DNA from: Branchiostoma floridae
Taxonomy: Eukaryota; Chordata; Leptocardii; Amphioxiformes; Branchiostomatidae
Assembly: GCF_000003815.2 (NCBI RefSeq)
Contig: NC_049996.1
Location: 10,569,597-10,632,884, forward strand
Length of the DNA stretch: 63,288 nucleotides
Direction of reading: 5' to 3'
Below the pieces are notes generated by a model. The model ran no database searches. It was not told the origin of the DNA and saw only the letters and a program-made list of their open reading frames with translations. Made by a program: the position numbers and the translations under genes. This document shows positions 1-10,913 of this stretch, piece after piece (positions within the stretch are counted from its first letter, which is position 1; the number at the start of each line of letters is the position of its first letter).

Positions 1-1257
1 CTTTATTTCCCCTCCCGCACGGTATTTCCTATCTCTCCACCTTTATTCCTCTGCCGCACGGTGTTTCCTCTCTCTCCACCTTTATTTCCTCTCCCGCGCG
101 GTATTTCCTATCTCTCGACTTTTATTTAATCTCCCGCACGGTATTTCCTATCTCTATGGTTTTATTTCCTCTCCCGCACGGTATTTCCTATCTCTCCACC
201 TTTATTTTGTCTCTCACACGGTATTTCCTATCCCTCCACCTTTATTTTCTCTCCCGCACGATATTTTCTATCTCTATGGTTTTATTTTCTCTTCCGCACG
301 GTATTTCCTATCTCTCCACATTTTTTCCCTCTCGCACGGGATTTCCTATCTCTCCTCCTTCATTTTCTCTCCCGCACGATATTTTCTATCTCTTTGGTTT
401 TATTTCCTCTCCCGCACGATATTTCCTATCTCTCCACCTTTATTTTCTCTCTCGCACGGTATTTCCTATCTTTCCACCTTTATTTTCTCTCTCGCATGGT
501 ATTTCCTATCTCTTTGGTTTTATTTCCTCTCCCGCACGGTATTTCCTATCTTTCCACCTTTATTTTCTATCCCGCACGGTATTTCCTATCTTTCCACCTT
601 TATTTTCTCTCTCGCACGGTATTTCCTATCTCTATGGTTTTATTTCCTCTCCCGTACGATATTTCCTATCTCTCCACCTTTATTTTCTTTCCCGCACGGT
701 ATTTCCCATCTCTCCACCTTTATTTCCCCTCACGCACGGTATTTCCTATCTATATATGGTTTTAATTATCCCCCCCCCCCCGCACGGTATTTCCTATCTC
801 TCCACCTTTATTTTCTCTGTCGCACGGTATTTCCTATCTCTCCGTCTTTATTTCCTCTCCCGCACGATATTTTTTATCTCTATCCATGGTTCAATTTCTC
901 TTCCGCACGGTATTTCCTATCTCTCCACCTTTATTTTCTCTCTCGCACGGGATTTCCTATCCCTCCACCTTTATTTCCTCTCCCTCACGGTATTTCCTAT
1001 CTCTATAGTTTTATTTCCTCTCTCGCACGTTATTTCCTACCTCTACCCCTTTATTTCCTATCTTTATAGTTTTATTTCCTCTCTCGCAGTTTATTTCCTC
1101 CCTGCCAACTTTATTTCCTTTCTCGCACGATATTTCCTCTCTCTCTGGGTTTATTTTCTCTCTCGCACGATATTTCTTCTCTCTCCACGGTTTTATCTCT
1201 CTCGCGCACGATTTTATCCTCCGCGCGACTTTTGACCCCATTTGGCGTGCCATAGCC
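1..1257 (+). repeat. 40-bp pyrimidine-rich minisatellite, array A
   Basis: Tandem repeat of a unit of about 40 bp, such as TTTATTTCCTCTCCCGCACG followed by GTATTTCCTATCTCTCCACC. Two unit types mix: one ends CTCTCCACC, the other CTCTATGGT. The array is cut by the left window edge. It decays toward position 1200 (CTCTCTCGCACG units, then CGCGCGACTTTTGACC) and ends at TTTGGCGTGCCATAG (1243-1257). The same end occurs at 38583-38597, so arrays A and B are copies of one element. Long ORFs cross it only because 40-bp units with few stops read open in several frames. Confidence 0.95.
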
Positions 1258-1425
1258 ACACAATCGTCAAGCCGTTCAAAAAAGGATGGATCGACTACGA
1301 CAAGCGCCACTTCGCCGGGACATTGATATTAGCTTGGGCAGCCTGTGGTCTGTATTGCTTACCGATCGCTCTATATTTCAAAGAAAGGACCTTCAGTATA
1401 GTTGATGATGACGTCATGATTTGCA

Positions 1426-1550
1426 NNNNNNNNNNNNNNNNNNNNNNNNNNNNNNNNNNNNNNNNNNNNNNNNNNNNNNNNNNNNNNNNNNNNNNNNNNN
1501 NNNNNNNNNNNNNNNNNNNNNNNNNNNNNNNNNNNNNNNNNNNNNNNNNN
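1426..1550. other. Assembly gap (run of N)
   Basis: 125 undetermined bases. The left flank (1258-1425) is not repetitive and carries a palindromic TGACGTCA near 1409. The right flank is purine-rich. Reading frames across the gap carry no information. Confidence 1.
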
Positions 1551-1775
1551 TCGCGCGCTCGGCTGAACTCGACAAGAGACATACCTCTCCCCTCGCTGTC
1601 CTCCGACAGAGGAAAGGACTCTCCTATGGAGCGCCAACGGTGTCAAAAGAAGAAAAATCGTCGCGAGGAAAGAAAACGCGGAGAGAGATAAAAGAAACCG
1701 CGCGAGAGGAAATAAACTACACCCGTCAGAGGGAAAACAAAAGAGGGCGCGAGAGGAAAAACGGACATTTGGTGA
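1551..1775. repeat. Purine-rich counterpart of the minisatellite
   Basis: This stretch is rich in GAGAGGAAATAAA and GCGCGAGAGGAAA, the reverse complement of the TTTATTTCCTCTC core of array A. Strand polarity therefore flips across the gap, as if the region were the second arm of a large imperfect palindrome. No gene is supported. Confidence 0.6.
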
Positions 1776-1842
1776 TGGATGGGAGTAAATGCTTAAACAA
1801 CGTTACTGATGACTTGGATATCATAGATTACCTCTGACAGCA

Positions 1843-1960
1843 TCTCTGTGTGTGTGTGTTTGTTTGTATGTATATGTGTATGTATGTGCGTATGTATCAT
1901 GTATGTGTGTGTGCGTATGTGTGTGCACGTGTGTGTGTATGTGCGTGTGTACAATGTATT
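1843..1960. repeat. TG-rich microsatellite
   Basis: Imperfect TG/TATG repeat. The DNA from here to 2235 shows no gene. Confidence 0.9.
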
Positions 1961-2234
1961 TCGTGACTAGTGATTATGACCGGCCGTGCATGATGAGTGC
2001 TTGTGTACAGTGTGTTCATTTGAACGCATAAGTAAAATTGTTAAACAGAATCGCTACCCCAGCATTGCACATGTACATTTGCCAGTCTAAGTATACTATG
2101 TAGACATCACTTCATTCAATAGAATTGTATTCATATCGAATATACAATAATTTTCTCTAATCATTTGACAGAAAGTTATTACCGAGAGTCTTGTCATATA
2201 TGCATATAAGGTACTTGCTCTTGCTCTCTTTCCT

Positions 2235-2235
<1 letters not shown>

Positions 2236-2294
<59 letters not shown>
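2236..2294. repeat. (CA)n microsatellite
   Basis: Uninterrupted CA dinucleotides, about 29 units. Confidence 0.97.
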
Positions 2295-2296
<2 letters not shown>

Positions 2297-2367
2297 CAAA
2301 CAAACAAACACGCATACACTCAACAACAATGGCGATGGCATGCTCTCACATAAAGTGATCTTGCCAC

Positions 2368-2705
2368 GATTTTCTCTCCCGTAAAGCATCCATTCTCCCA
2401 AGCACCGTTACACGATATTTCCTCTCCCACAAAGTATTTTCTCTCGCGCTAGATATTTTCTGTAGGGGAGAAAATATCTTGCGCAAGATAAAATATTTTG
2501 CGGGATGGAAAATATCTTACGTGAGAGATAATACTTTGCGGGAAAGTAATATCTTGCGAGAGGGAAAATATCTTTCGCGAGAGAAAATATTTTGCAGAAG
2601 AGAGTAGAGATCTTACGCGAGAGATGATACTTTGCGCGAGGGAAAATATCTTGCGTGAGAGAAAATACCTTGCGGGAGAAAACAAATCTTATGTGAGAGA
2701 AAACA
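2368..2705. repeat. Imperfect tandem repeat with a strand switch at about 2462
   Basis: Units resemble GATATTTTCTCTCGCG up to about 2462, then change abruptly to the opposite strand (GAGAGAAAATATCTTGCG). The switch makes an imperfect hairpin around 2450-2475. It shares the TTTCCTCTC core with the 40-bp minisatellite but has a shorter unit. No gene is seen here, nor in 2706-3250, which looks like unique non-coding DNA. Confidence 0.8.
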
Positions 2706-3251
2706 CCGACTATTTTGCAGACAGTCGTCTAAGCCTACACAAACACCATTAAAGAACTGTGTATCTGGATGATTAAGAAGTATAGCAAAGTGTGATCTTG
2801 ATGTGGGTAAAATGGTGCTTTAACATTTGAAGGATAATGCATGAAACACAGTTCCATGTGTCTAGTATGTTATAGATATGCATCGCATCATACATCGCAA
2901 ATCATGATTGTTGCGGTTACAACTGAGCAAGAAAGTCCAGCCTTTCCTCAGCCGGGAATGAATGAGAATTTAAATCAACAGATGTTGTCCTAAACGTCTA
3001 CAGGTGCCTTATTACGATTGGCATGTCAATAGGGCAAACAAGTCTTATTGAATGGGGCATCCTGCCAAAAGGCTGGACCTATTTCGATAATAAATAGTAC
3101 GTGTGTTTTAATATGGCTCGCAATTAAATTATCACCTAACTTTACCCACCACAGGCATTGATTTTACAACAACAACATTTTATTCATGTCATTATGATAA
3201 TGCAGTTTCATCTCGCTCACGTTCTTCTTTCGCCTGACGTGCCTGATTATT

Positions 3252-3720
3252 ATTCCTATCCCCCTGGCGTTTATTTCCTCCCGCCCAGGATTTGTCCTCG
3301 CTCGCAGCAAGTCAGCCAGCGCGAGCGAGAAGTAAAAACACCACATGCAAACGCGAGAAATTACTTTACCGAAATCAAGACCCAGAAGTAAGATAGACCT
3401 CACACTCGCATTGTATATTTTAGGATTTGTATTCAGTACAAACAAACGTTTTTCTTCCCAGTTTGCACCCATCGATCCCTTTTCGCGGCGTTGTCTTTCG
3501 CGTGTGCCTGTGATTTTGTTTCCTCTCTCTCGGCGGAAACGATGATGATGATTTTACATCTCTCTCGGCGAAAACGATGATGATGATTTTACATCTCTCT
3601 CGGCGAAAACGATGATGATGATTTGCGAGCGAGGAAAAAAACCGCATGCAAGCGCGAGAGAACAAATCACCGCGGGGGAAAGAAAATCGCATGCAAACGC
3701 AAAGAAAAACAACATCGTCA
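3252..3720. repeat. GC-rich repeat cluster with a 35-bp tandem
   Basis: It begins with TTTATTTCCTCCCGCCCAGG and moves into GCGAGCGAG-type purine-rich sequence, a second polarity switch. From 3537 to 3625 a 35-bp unit (GATGATGATGATTTTACATC plus TCTCTCGGCGAAAAC) is present about 2.5 times. Related sequence with the same CGCATGCAAACGC motif lies at 36225-36370. From 3721 to 4380 there is no gene, only a (CAA)n run near 4050-4074. Confidence 0.7.
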
Positions 3721-4385
3721 TCGCACTGCCCTGACCGTGACGTCATCACCATCACCCGAAAAACCCGGATGTAAACAGACCAGAAGGACTCGTGCACCTG
3801 GCCAGCTACAACTGCAAGGTTAGAATCCATTGATTTTATGTGCCTTATGACTGTCTACAACTTTGACTATGAGACGCATATGTCACAAAATACTGTTAAC
3901 AAAAATTAATAGAGCTCCGCATCTGTTTCTTTGTCAGTAAAAAACCCAGTCAAAGGTCCTGACGTCTGCCCCCCTCCCACCCATGTGCGAACCATGTGTT
4001 ACTCAGCACCAAGAGACCACGTCTAGCGAAATAATAGACGTTAAATGAGGACAACAACAACAACAACAACAACATACCTCCGTAACATGATAACCATATT
4101 TTTGAAATTCAAATCACACAACCCTTCTGTATCCCCAATTAAAAAAAACAACACCTGCTGCATCTGGAGATGTTTTGATTTTGATTGCACACTCGTTCGT
4201 TAGGCAATACAATAAATAAATAAACAAATTATGTTTGTTTTGTTGTAACCAAGGAGCTTTTAACAAGGTGATATAACCTCATTGGTTGTAGAGAGGGCAT
4301 AATATTATTCAGCCCATGGCTGCCACGCTTTTTTTTAAAACTGTAGAAATATAGAAGGTCGAGTAAGAACAGAAAGAAACAAACA

Positions 4386-4476
4386 TGCCGACACCGGGGA
4401 TCGAACCCGGGTCGGCGGATTACAAATCCAATGTGCAAACCACAACACCAAAAGCTCTAGACTAGAGCCGTTGGCA
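4386..4476 (-). pseudogene. tRNA-Thr(TGT)-like sequence, probably a tRNA-derived relic
   Basis: On the minus strand there is a perfect T-arm (CCGGGTTCGATCCCCGG), preceded by an anticodon loop TTTGTAA (anticodon TGT) and a D-arm-like TGGTGTTGTGGTTTGCAC. The 3' end TGTCGGCA can pair with TGCCAAC at 4470-4476 with one mismatch, but the distance is too long for a normal tRNA. The upper anticodon stem is also poorly paired. I read it as a pseudogene or the head of a SINE. Nothing gene-like is seen from 4480 to 5640. Confidence 0.45.
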
Positions 4477-5649
4477 TGGTCAGTTTTGCAGCGCTTAAAC
4501 CCCACTGTTACAAAACTAATAAACCACTTGATTGATTCATTGATCTAATCAATGAAACAATTTTTACAGCATTTCAAAATGCAACTATCCACTAGAGGTC
4601 ATCTTTAGCAGCCTCACTCAGGACAAAAACAACAACGTAAGGGTCCGACCAAGGGCCCTGATGTACGGGCCCAATTCATCAATTTTACATATAGAATTGT
4701 CATGTCTGATTGGATATTAAATTTCAGGGGCTAAAATCCTATATGTGATCTGGTCCTTGGCCATTTGAAAGAAGTGCGAGTGATCATCTTGAACCATGAC
4801 CTCAACTATGGAAATCACCTAATTTGCATGATACTGTGTGACATTTTACAATGCTAACTTCTGTTTTGAAGAAATTCAATAATTGCATAATCATTTCTTG
4901 CAAATTCTTGCCCGTGGGCAATAATTGGAGGTAACATGGAAGGGTACCAATGTATATAGCTTGTGTCTACTCTTGTCTAAAAGCTAAATCCAGATTCTGA
5001 GATTATTGGGTTTGTCTTCTTTTGGGGGAGAAGGATGACCCCACCTTTTCTGTAATGTGTGCGTCGTGATGTTGGGAGGGAAATTGCTTTCTTTTTTGTC
5101 AGTGAATGCGGAGAATTTGGGTGGAATTTAGTGGGCTCTTGAAACTTCAAACAGCTCTTTTCTCTCGTGAGTTTGAAATAAACTATCTTTCCTCTTCCAC
5201 TATGTTTGACGTACACAGGTAGCTAGTTGCACCACCCTTTCTGTAATGTAATATTATGCAGATACTTTCGCTGTGGTTTTATGTTCCCGGTTTTCGTGGT
5301 GGCCAGTTCACCGCCGCAAAAATTGCAGTATTATATTGAAATGTTTGAGGTACTTGATACCATGGTAAAGACATGTTTTGAGCATGCTTTCACTCATTAT
5401 GCCATACTGCATAACATCATGATAGAAAAGTAGTACTGTACTAGGAATTGAGAGTTATATCAGTGACAGGGGGTGTTCATGCCAGCACGGTCAAAGTCAA
5501 GAGTGAACTGTTTTGTCCATTTGTAGCATCCTTGCCGAGTAACCAGTAAGGTGGTTTCCGACTGGCAGTTTGCAGAGGCACTAGTTTGTGTGTATCAGTA
5601 TAAATCACTAAAGGCATTTCAGCTCGCAGGATGGTGCTAACATGAACTT

Positions 5650-5722
5650 AAAACCACAGGGAACACTCCATTTTCCCGCTACCGTGCAAATTAAATCCCC
5701 TCGAACTTAAATGCATTTACAG
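5650..5722. repeat. One-ended relic of a TACTGTAAATGCA-type MITE
   Basis: The end AAATGCATTTACAGTA (5709-5724) and the internal CGCTACCGTGCAAATTAAAT match the complete copy at 56740-56948. The left terminus is missing. Confidence 0.55.
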
Positions 5723-5735
5723 TAATATGATTTGC

Positions 5736-5830
5736 AAAGGTCACAAATATGAAATCTCTGTTTGCCATACAGTTTATACAGCAATATGATTTGCAAATGT
5801 CACAAATGTTTGCCGTAGAGTTTATACAGC
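5736..5830. repeat. Short tandem duplication
   Basis: ATATGATTTGCAAA-GTCACAAAT followed by TTTGCC-TA-AGTTTATACAG occurs twice in tandem with small differences. The stretch 5831-7373 holds no supported gene. It has a hairpin at 5941-5962 (ACCTGCATGAAATGCAGGT) and a poly-T run at 6908-6922. Confidence 0.7.
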
Positions 5831-8351
5831 CTTCTTATTACAGGTATATTGCTACTGTCTGGTGGTACTGGTATTCACCTGGTATTATGGAATTTCCTCA
5901 AATTATGTGAATTTTGGGTAATAATTCACATTATTACCTTTACCTGCATGAAATGCAGGTAGCTGACATATGATTTTCATTAACATGTGAGTGTGTGTCC
6001 GGCAACACATCTTCAGAACAAGTCATGCAATTGCAAAAATTTTTGGTACATGGGTTTTTGGTGATTGCCTGATGCTCAGGTTATACTGTAAGTAGGTGAG
6101 GTGATAGTTTGGGCCTAGTAATATTAGCTTGGAGTTTGGGCCTACCTAATCTATAGTAAATGCAGGGTTTGGTACTAGTGGTAGAGGCTCTGTTCCTGTT
6201 TTAAATTCGTAGCATTTGTAGCATTTTGACGGCAATGTCTTGTCACATTGTCATGTCATTTCACACAACTAACAGTTTATGGTTTTGGGAATGTTTGCTT
6301 GGTGTTTGCTCTGTACAGCTGGTTGTTTGCACAAATCAGATGGCTGTTTCCTCTACATCAAGGTAGAAATCTGGGGTGGACAAAAATTTACCCTGTCCCT
6401 CCATGTAGCCACTAAATATTTTTATCTGTCACCAGGCTTCAGGTGCTGCATGGCATCCTCCAGGACTACTCCACTTTCTTGAGTAGTGGTAAGTTTCCAG
6501 GCGGCTCCCAGCTTACTTGGGTAAGTACATTCCCTGACGTGCAAATTCCATGTGCATAAAACTGTAAAAATTCATACAGCTTACAAAGTCTGTACTTGCT
6601 ATTTGTTGAAGTGATAAGATGTTTATGTTATGAATGTCAGTCAATAAATGCAACAGTACACTACACCCTCCCAATAAATGTACAAGGGAGATTTGACTTA
6701 GAAGCAGATTTGATTATACTGAACCTGTAGTTTAAAAAAGATTCCTCACAGTACATAAATTATGTTCCCTAGATGTTGTCATATGTTGAACTAGAGTTCC
6801 ACAAACAGGTACCTTTGCCAAATAAATAAGGTTTATTATGAAGAATGCCTGCTTTTGAAACATTATAAATTGTTGATGTTATAATGGTCCTGTCATTCTG
6901 TAGATATTTTTTTTTTTTTTTTATATAACAGGGGTATCAAGTTCCCTAATTACTCTGTGACTGGAGGGTAACCTCGGCTCCAGCAACAGAGTCTCGTAAT
7001 CACTTTGTGCGTTGAGTGTTCGCACCTATATCTCTATGTTCCGTATGCCGCAATCGCATGTGGATTGGCATGTCCTCTGTACTCCGTTGCGAAATGATGC
7101 ACATTCTTTTTTTTTTGCCATAGCTGTTTTTATTATGGATGTAATAATTTCAGTTTTCACCCCTACGCCGTCCACATAGTGGTTCAGGTCTTCCTTATGA
7201 TCGTGCCTTAATTCTTGTGGTAATTGGATACCGTCAAGCAGAGGTTGTCCTCGTCGGAATATGCCATCTCGTTCGGGCTTTGCTTATCCAGGTTTTTTTT
7301 TACATAGCATACTGTTAACATTTTGCGCAGTTGATAGTCAAATGCATTTTATGGTTAGAATGTGTTTGATCCTTGTACTCCGTAGGATCTGCTTGCAGAT
7401 TAGCCATCCGTGTCAAATGTCTTATCCTTCCCCACAGGTGTTCCTGAGAGCGGCTGGAGTGTGAGCTAGAGAAGAGACGAGAGGTGAAGCTGCACTGGGT
7501 GGCTACCAGGCAGGCTTCAAGGGTCACCGGGCCAAAGTTTGAGGGCAGTCGTCGAGCGTACCACCAGCTGCAGAAGCTGCGTGAGGAGAAACGACTGAAG
7601 GAAGCAGCACACAGAGTTGCAGCTGCCGAGGAGAAGACTGAGGTAACACACATTTACTCTTTGCAGAAGATGGTATTTTGTACCAACTGCGGCAAGACAC
7701 GAGACATCAGAGACAATATCTTATACCGTAGGATCTGCTTGGAGATTAGCCATCATTGTCAAATGTCTTATCCTTCCCCACAGGTGTTCCTGAGAGCGGC
7801 TGGAGTGTGAGCTAGAGAAGAGACGAGAGGTGAAGCTGCACTGGGTGGCTACCAGGCAGAGTTCAAGGCTCACCGGGCCAAAGTTTGAGGGCAGTCGTCG
7901 AGCGTACCACCAGCTGCAGAAGCTGTGTGAGGAGAAACGACTGAAGGAAGCAGCACACAGAGTTGCAGCTGCCGAGGAGAAGAGGTAACACACATTTACT
8001 CTTTGCAGAAGATGGTATTTTGTACCAACTGTGGCAAGACACGAGACATCAGAGACAATATCTTATACCGTAGGATCTGCTTGGAGATTAGCCATCCGTG
8101 TCAAATGTCTTATCCTTCCCCACAGGTGTTCCTGAGAGCGGCTGGAGTGTGAGCTAGAGAAGAGACGAGAGGTGAAGCTGCACTGGGTGGCTACCAGGCA
8201 GAGTTTAGGGTCACCAGGCTGCAGAAGTCGGAGAGCAGTCGTCGATCACGCCACCGGCTGCAGAAGCTGCGTGGGAAGACACGACTGAAGGAAGCAGCAC
8301 ACACAGCAGCACCTGCCAAGGAGGAGAAGAGGTAACGCACATTTAAGTTCT

Positions 8352-8561
8352 TTGCAGAAGATGGCATTTTGTACCAACTGTGGCACGACCATCAGTGTCA
8401 ATGCCATGTTTTGTGCAAGGTGCGGCAATCGGACAGGCACCACACGTGACAACACAGGAGACAACACACGAGACATCAGACACACTATCTCATACCGTAG
8501 GATCTGCTTGGAGATTAGCCATCCGTGTAAACGTTTTATCCTTCCCCACAGGTGTTCCTGA
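8352..8561 (+). CDS. Zinc-ribbon module, full double-CxxC copy inside the array
   Basis: This unit keeps both halves of the ribbon: FCTNCGTT, then 8 residues, then FCARCGNRT, followed by TTRDNTGDNTRDIR. It closely resembles the first coding exon of the AAA+ gene at 31374-31617, so the array was probably seeded from that exon or its parent. Whether this copy is transcribed or translated cannot be told. It may be an exon fragment rather than a gene. Confidence 0.35.
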   Translation: MQKMAFCTNCGTTISVNAMFCARCGNRTGTTRDNTGDNTRDIRHTISYRRICLEISHPCKRFILPHRCS

Positions 8562-8772
8562 GAGCGGCTGGAGTTGAGCTAGAGAAGAGACGAGAGGTGA
8601 AGCTGCACTGGGTGGCTACCAGGCAGGGTTCAAGGCTCACCGGGCCAAAGTTTGAGGGCAGTCGTCGAGCGTACCACCAGCTGTAGAAGCTGTGTGAGGA
8701 GAAACGACTGAAGGAAGCAGCACACAGAGTTGCAGCTGCCGAGGAGAAGAAGAGGTAACACACATTTACTCT

Positions 8773-9099
8773 TTGCAGAAGATGGTATTTTGTACCAACT
8801 GTGGCAAGACACGAGACATCAGAGACGATATCTTATACCGTAGGATCTGCTTGGAGATTAGCCATCATTGTCAAATGTCTTATCCTTCCCCACAGGTGTT
8901 CCTGAGAGCGGCTGGAGTTGAGCTAGAGAAGAGACGAGAGGTGAAGCTGCACTGGGTGGCTACCAGGCAGGGTTCAAGGCTCACCGGGCCAAAGTTTGAG
9001 GGCAGTCGTCGAGCGTACCACCAGCTGCAGAAGCTGTGTGAGGAGAAACGACTGAAGGAAGCAGCAGACAGAGTTGCAGCTGCCGAGGAGAAGAGGTAA
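8773..9099 (+). CDS. Intact 108-codon unit of the array (hypothetical)
   Basis: The clearest continuously open unit runs from an ATG just before KMVFCTNC to EEKR and a TAA. It has one CxxC only, so a folded zinc ribbon is unlikely. The second half is strongly basic and acidic (REVKLHW, then KLCEEKRLKEA), as in a helix or coiled coil. A sister unit at 9465-9785 is also open. Near-identical units suggest recent duplication or gene conversion. The function is unknown, and these may be unexpressed copies of an exon. Confidence 0.3.
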   Translation: MQKMVFCTNCGKTRDIRDDILYRRICLEISHHCQMSYPSPQVFLRAAGVELEKRREVKLHWVATRQGSRLTGPKFEGSRRAYHQLQKLCEEKRLKEAADRVAAAEEKR

Positions 9100-9960
9100 C
9101 ACACATTTACTCTTTGCAGAAGATGGTATTTTGTACCAACTGTGGCAAGACACGAGACATCAGAGACGATATCTTATACCGTAGGATCTGCTTGGAGATT
9201 AGCCATCCGTGTCAAATGTCTTATCCTTCCCCACAGGTGTTCCTGAGAGCGGCTGGAGTGTGAGCTAGAGAAGAGACGAGAGGTGAAGCTGCACTGGGTG
9301 GCTACCAGGCAGGGTTCAAGGCTCACCGGGCCAAAGTTTGATGGCAGTCGTCGAGCGTACCACCAGCTGCAGAAGCTGCGTGAGGAGAAACGACTGAAGG
9401 AAGCAGCACACAGAGTTGCAGCTGCCGAGGAGAAGAGGTAACACACATTTACTCTTTGTAGAAGATGGTATTTTGTACCAACTGTGTCAAGACACGAGAC
9501 ATCAGAGACGATATCTTATACTGTAGGATCTGCTTGGAGATTAGCCATCCGTGTCAAATGTCTTATCCTTCCCCACAGGTGTTCCTGAGAGCGGCTGGAG
9601 TTGAGCTAGAGAATAGACGAGAGGTGAAGCTGCACTGGGTGGCTACCAGGCAGGGTTCAAGGCTCACCGGGCCAAAGTTTGAGGGCAGTCGTCGAGCGTA
9701 CCACCAGCTGCAGAAGCTGCGTGAGGAGAAACGACTGAAGGAAGCAGCACACACAGTTGCAGCTGCAGAGGAGAAGCAGAGGTAACACACATTTACTCTT
9801 TGCTGAAGATGGTATTTTGTACCAGCTGCAGCATGACCATCATTGTCATTGCCAAGTTTTGTGCAAACTGCAGCAATCGGACCTGCTTGGAGATTAGCCA
9901 TCCGTGTCAAACGTCTTAAACTTTCCCCACAGGTGTTCCTGAGAGCGGCTGGAGTGTGAG

Positions 9961-10913
9961 GGAGGATGTCTTCTTACACCTGGTGGGTGTGTTTTACAGT
10001 GAGGATATCTCAGAACACAAGTTTTAATGTCTTATTGGCTTAATAGCTTTGTACAAGTATGTTTGTTTGGGTCCTTGCTAAAATGGGAGGATGCATATCA
10101 ATCTTGGGTAGGGCATTTCAGTGAGTCTGTATAGCCCACAGCTTGTACTAGGGTTGGGACAATGCCGCCTTGGCTTTACTGTAGTGCATTGTAAAATATG
10201 TGTAGTTATGTTATAAATTGTGTACTAAAGTCATGTTGATGTGGAAAACTTTCTCATTGTTAATGTTTTATTATTATGCATAAACCATGATTTATACAGA
10301 CCTAGGATTTTAAAAAAGCTTGAACAAACCAGCTCTTGAAATACCACACACTGATGATTAAAAATACTTCAAAGCCTGTCTTTGTAATGTATTGCCACTA
10401 TTTAGCAACCAGAAATGGACGGACAATGGGTGTAATTCTCATGATGTCCCACCAGACAAGTGTTAATTGGGTACTTTGCATTTGACAGAACTGACTTTGT
10501 GTGTATGGACCTACTATTTAGGGTTAGGGTCACTCATGATGCTGCCAATTCTACTGTAATGTACATCAGTTAGTATTATGCTCTGTCTGAATTTAGCAGA
10601 AAGCATTGTCAGGAACCCCTATGCAGTCCCTCTTGACAGACTGGACAGGGTTTTCCGCCCCATTTCGCTGTCTGAACTTGACAGGGTTTTCGAAAACCTG
10701 TTTGCGGAAAACAATTCAAAATAAGGCTCTACCAAACTACATTCAATCATAGATATTTGTACAGCATCATTTGTTTTATTGGTGGAATATTACTTCAATT
10801 TTTCACTAACCATTGTTGAATTCTAGATTTCTTTGCGAAATTATAGTCAAAGAATTAACAACTTTGAACATTGATAAAGACTTCTTTATCCCTCTCTTGG
10901 TGGTGCTTTTCAG
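9961..10913. other. No gene seen
   Basis: AT-rich sequence between the array and the MGAT1 relic. A short direct repeat (GACAGGGTTTTC) occurs near 10645 and 10680. No exon with coding character was found. Confidence 0.6.

Larger units (their letters stand above)
7374..9960 (+). repeat. Tandem array of about 342-bp coding-like units (half zinc ribbon + charged helix)
   Basis: The landmark CGTAGGATCTGCTT recurs near 7381, 7727, 8069, 8496, 8839, 9180 and 9522, with a shortened last unit near 9890. The spacing is about 342 bp except for one longer unit. Each unit encodes KMVFCTNCGKT, then an Arg/Asp-rich stretch, then a Lys/Arg/Glu-rich helix ending in VAAAEEKR and a stop. The second CxxC of the zinc ribbon is deleted in most units but present at 8352-8430 and, altered, near 9815-9880. 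Units differ by one base at GGAGTGTGAG versus GGAGTTGAG, which opens or closes the frame. CCCCACAG|GTGTTCC and AAGAG|GTAACA resemble splice sites. A homologous array in the opposite orientation lies at 33589-34800. Confidence 0.9.

Noticed and set aside
156-1235. Long ORFs (up to 359 codons) in the left minisatellite
   Set aside because: Translation of a 40-bp tandem repeat. Several frames are open at once, and the protein is only repeated Tyr/Leu/Ser/Phe.
1242-1837. ORFs crossing the N run
   Set aside because: Unknown residues fill the frame, so no coding claim is possible.
4229-4438. Functional tRNA-Thr
   Set aside because: The T-arm and anticodon loop fit, but the acceptor pairing is too distant and the anticodon stem is weak, so it was downgraded to a tRNA-derived relic.
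7315-9910. Minus-strand ORFs (MCYLFSSAAATLCAAS type) antisense to the zinc-ribbon array
   Set aside because: They repeat only because the DNA repeats. Low-complexity Ser/Ala/Cys; the coding character (CxxC, charged helix) is on the other strand.
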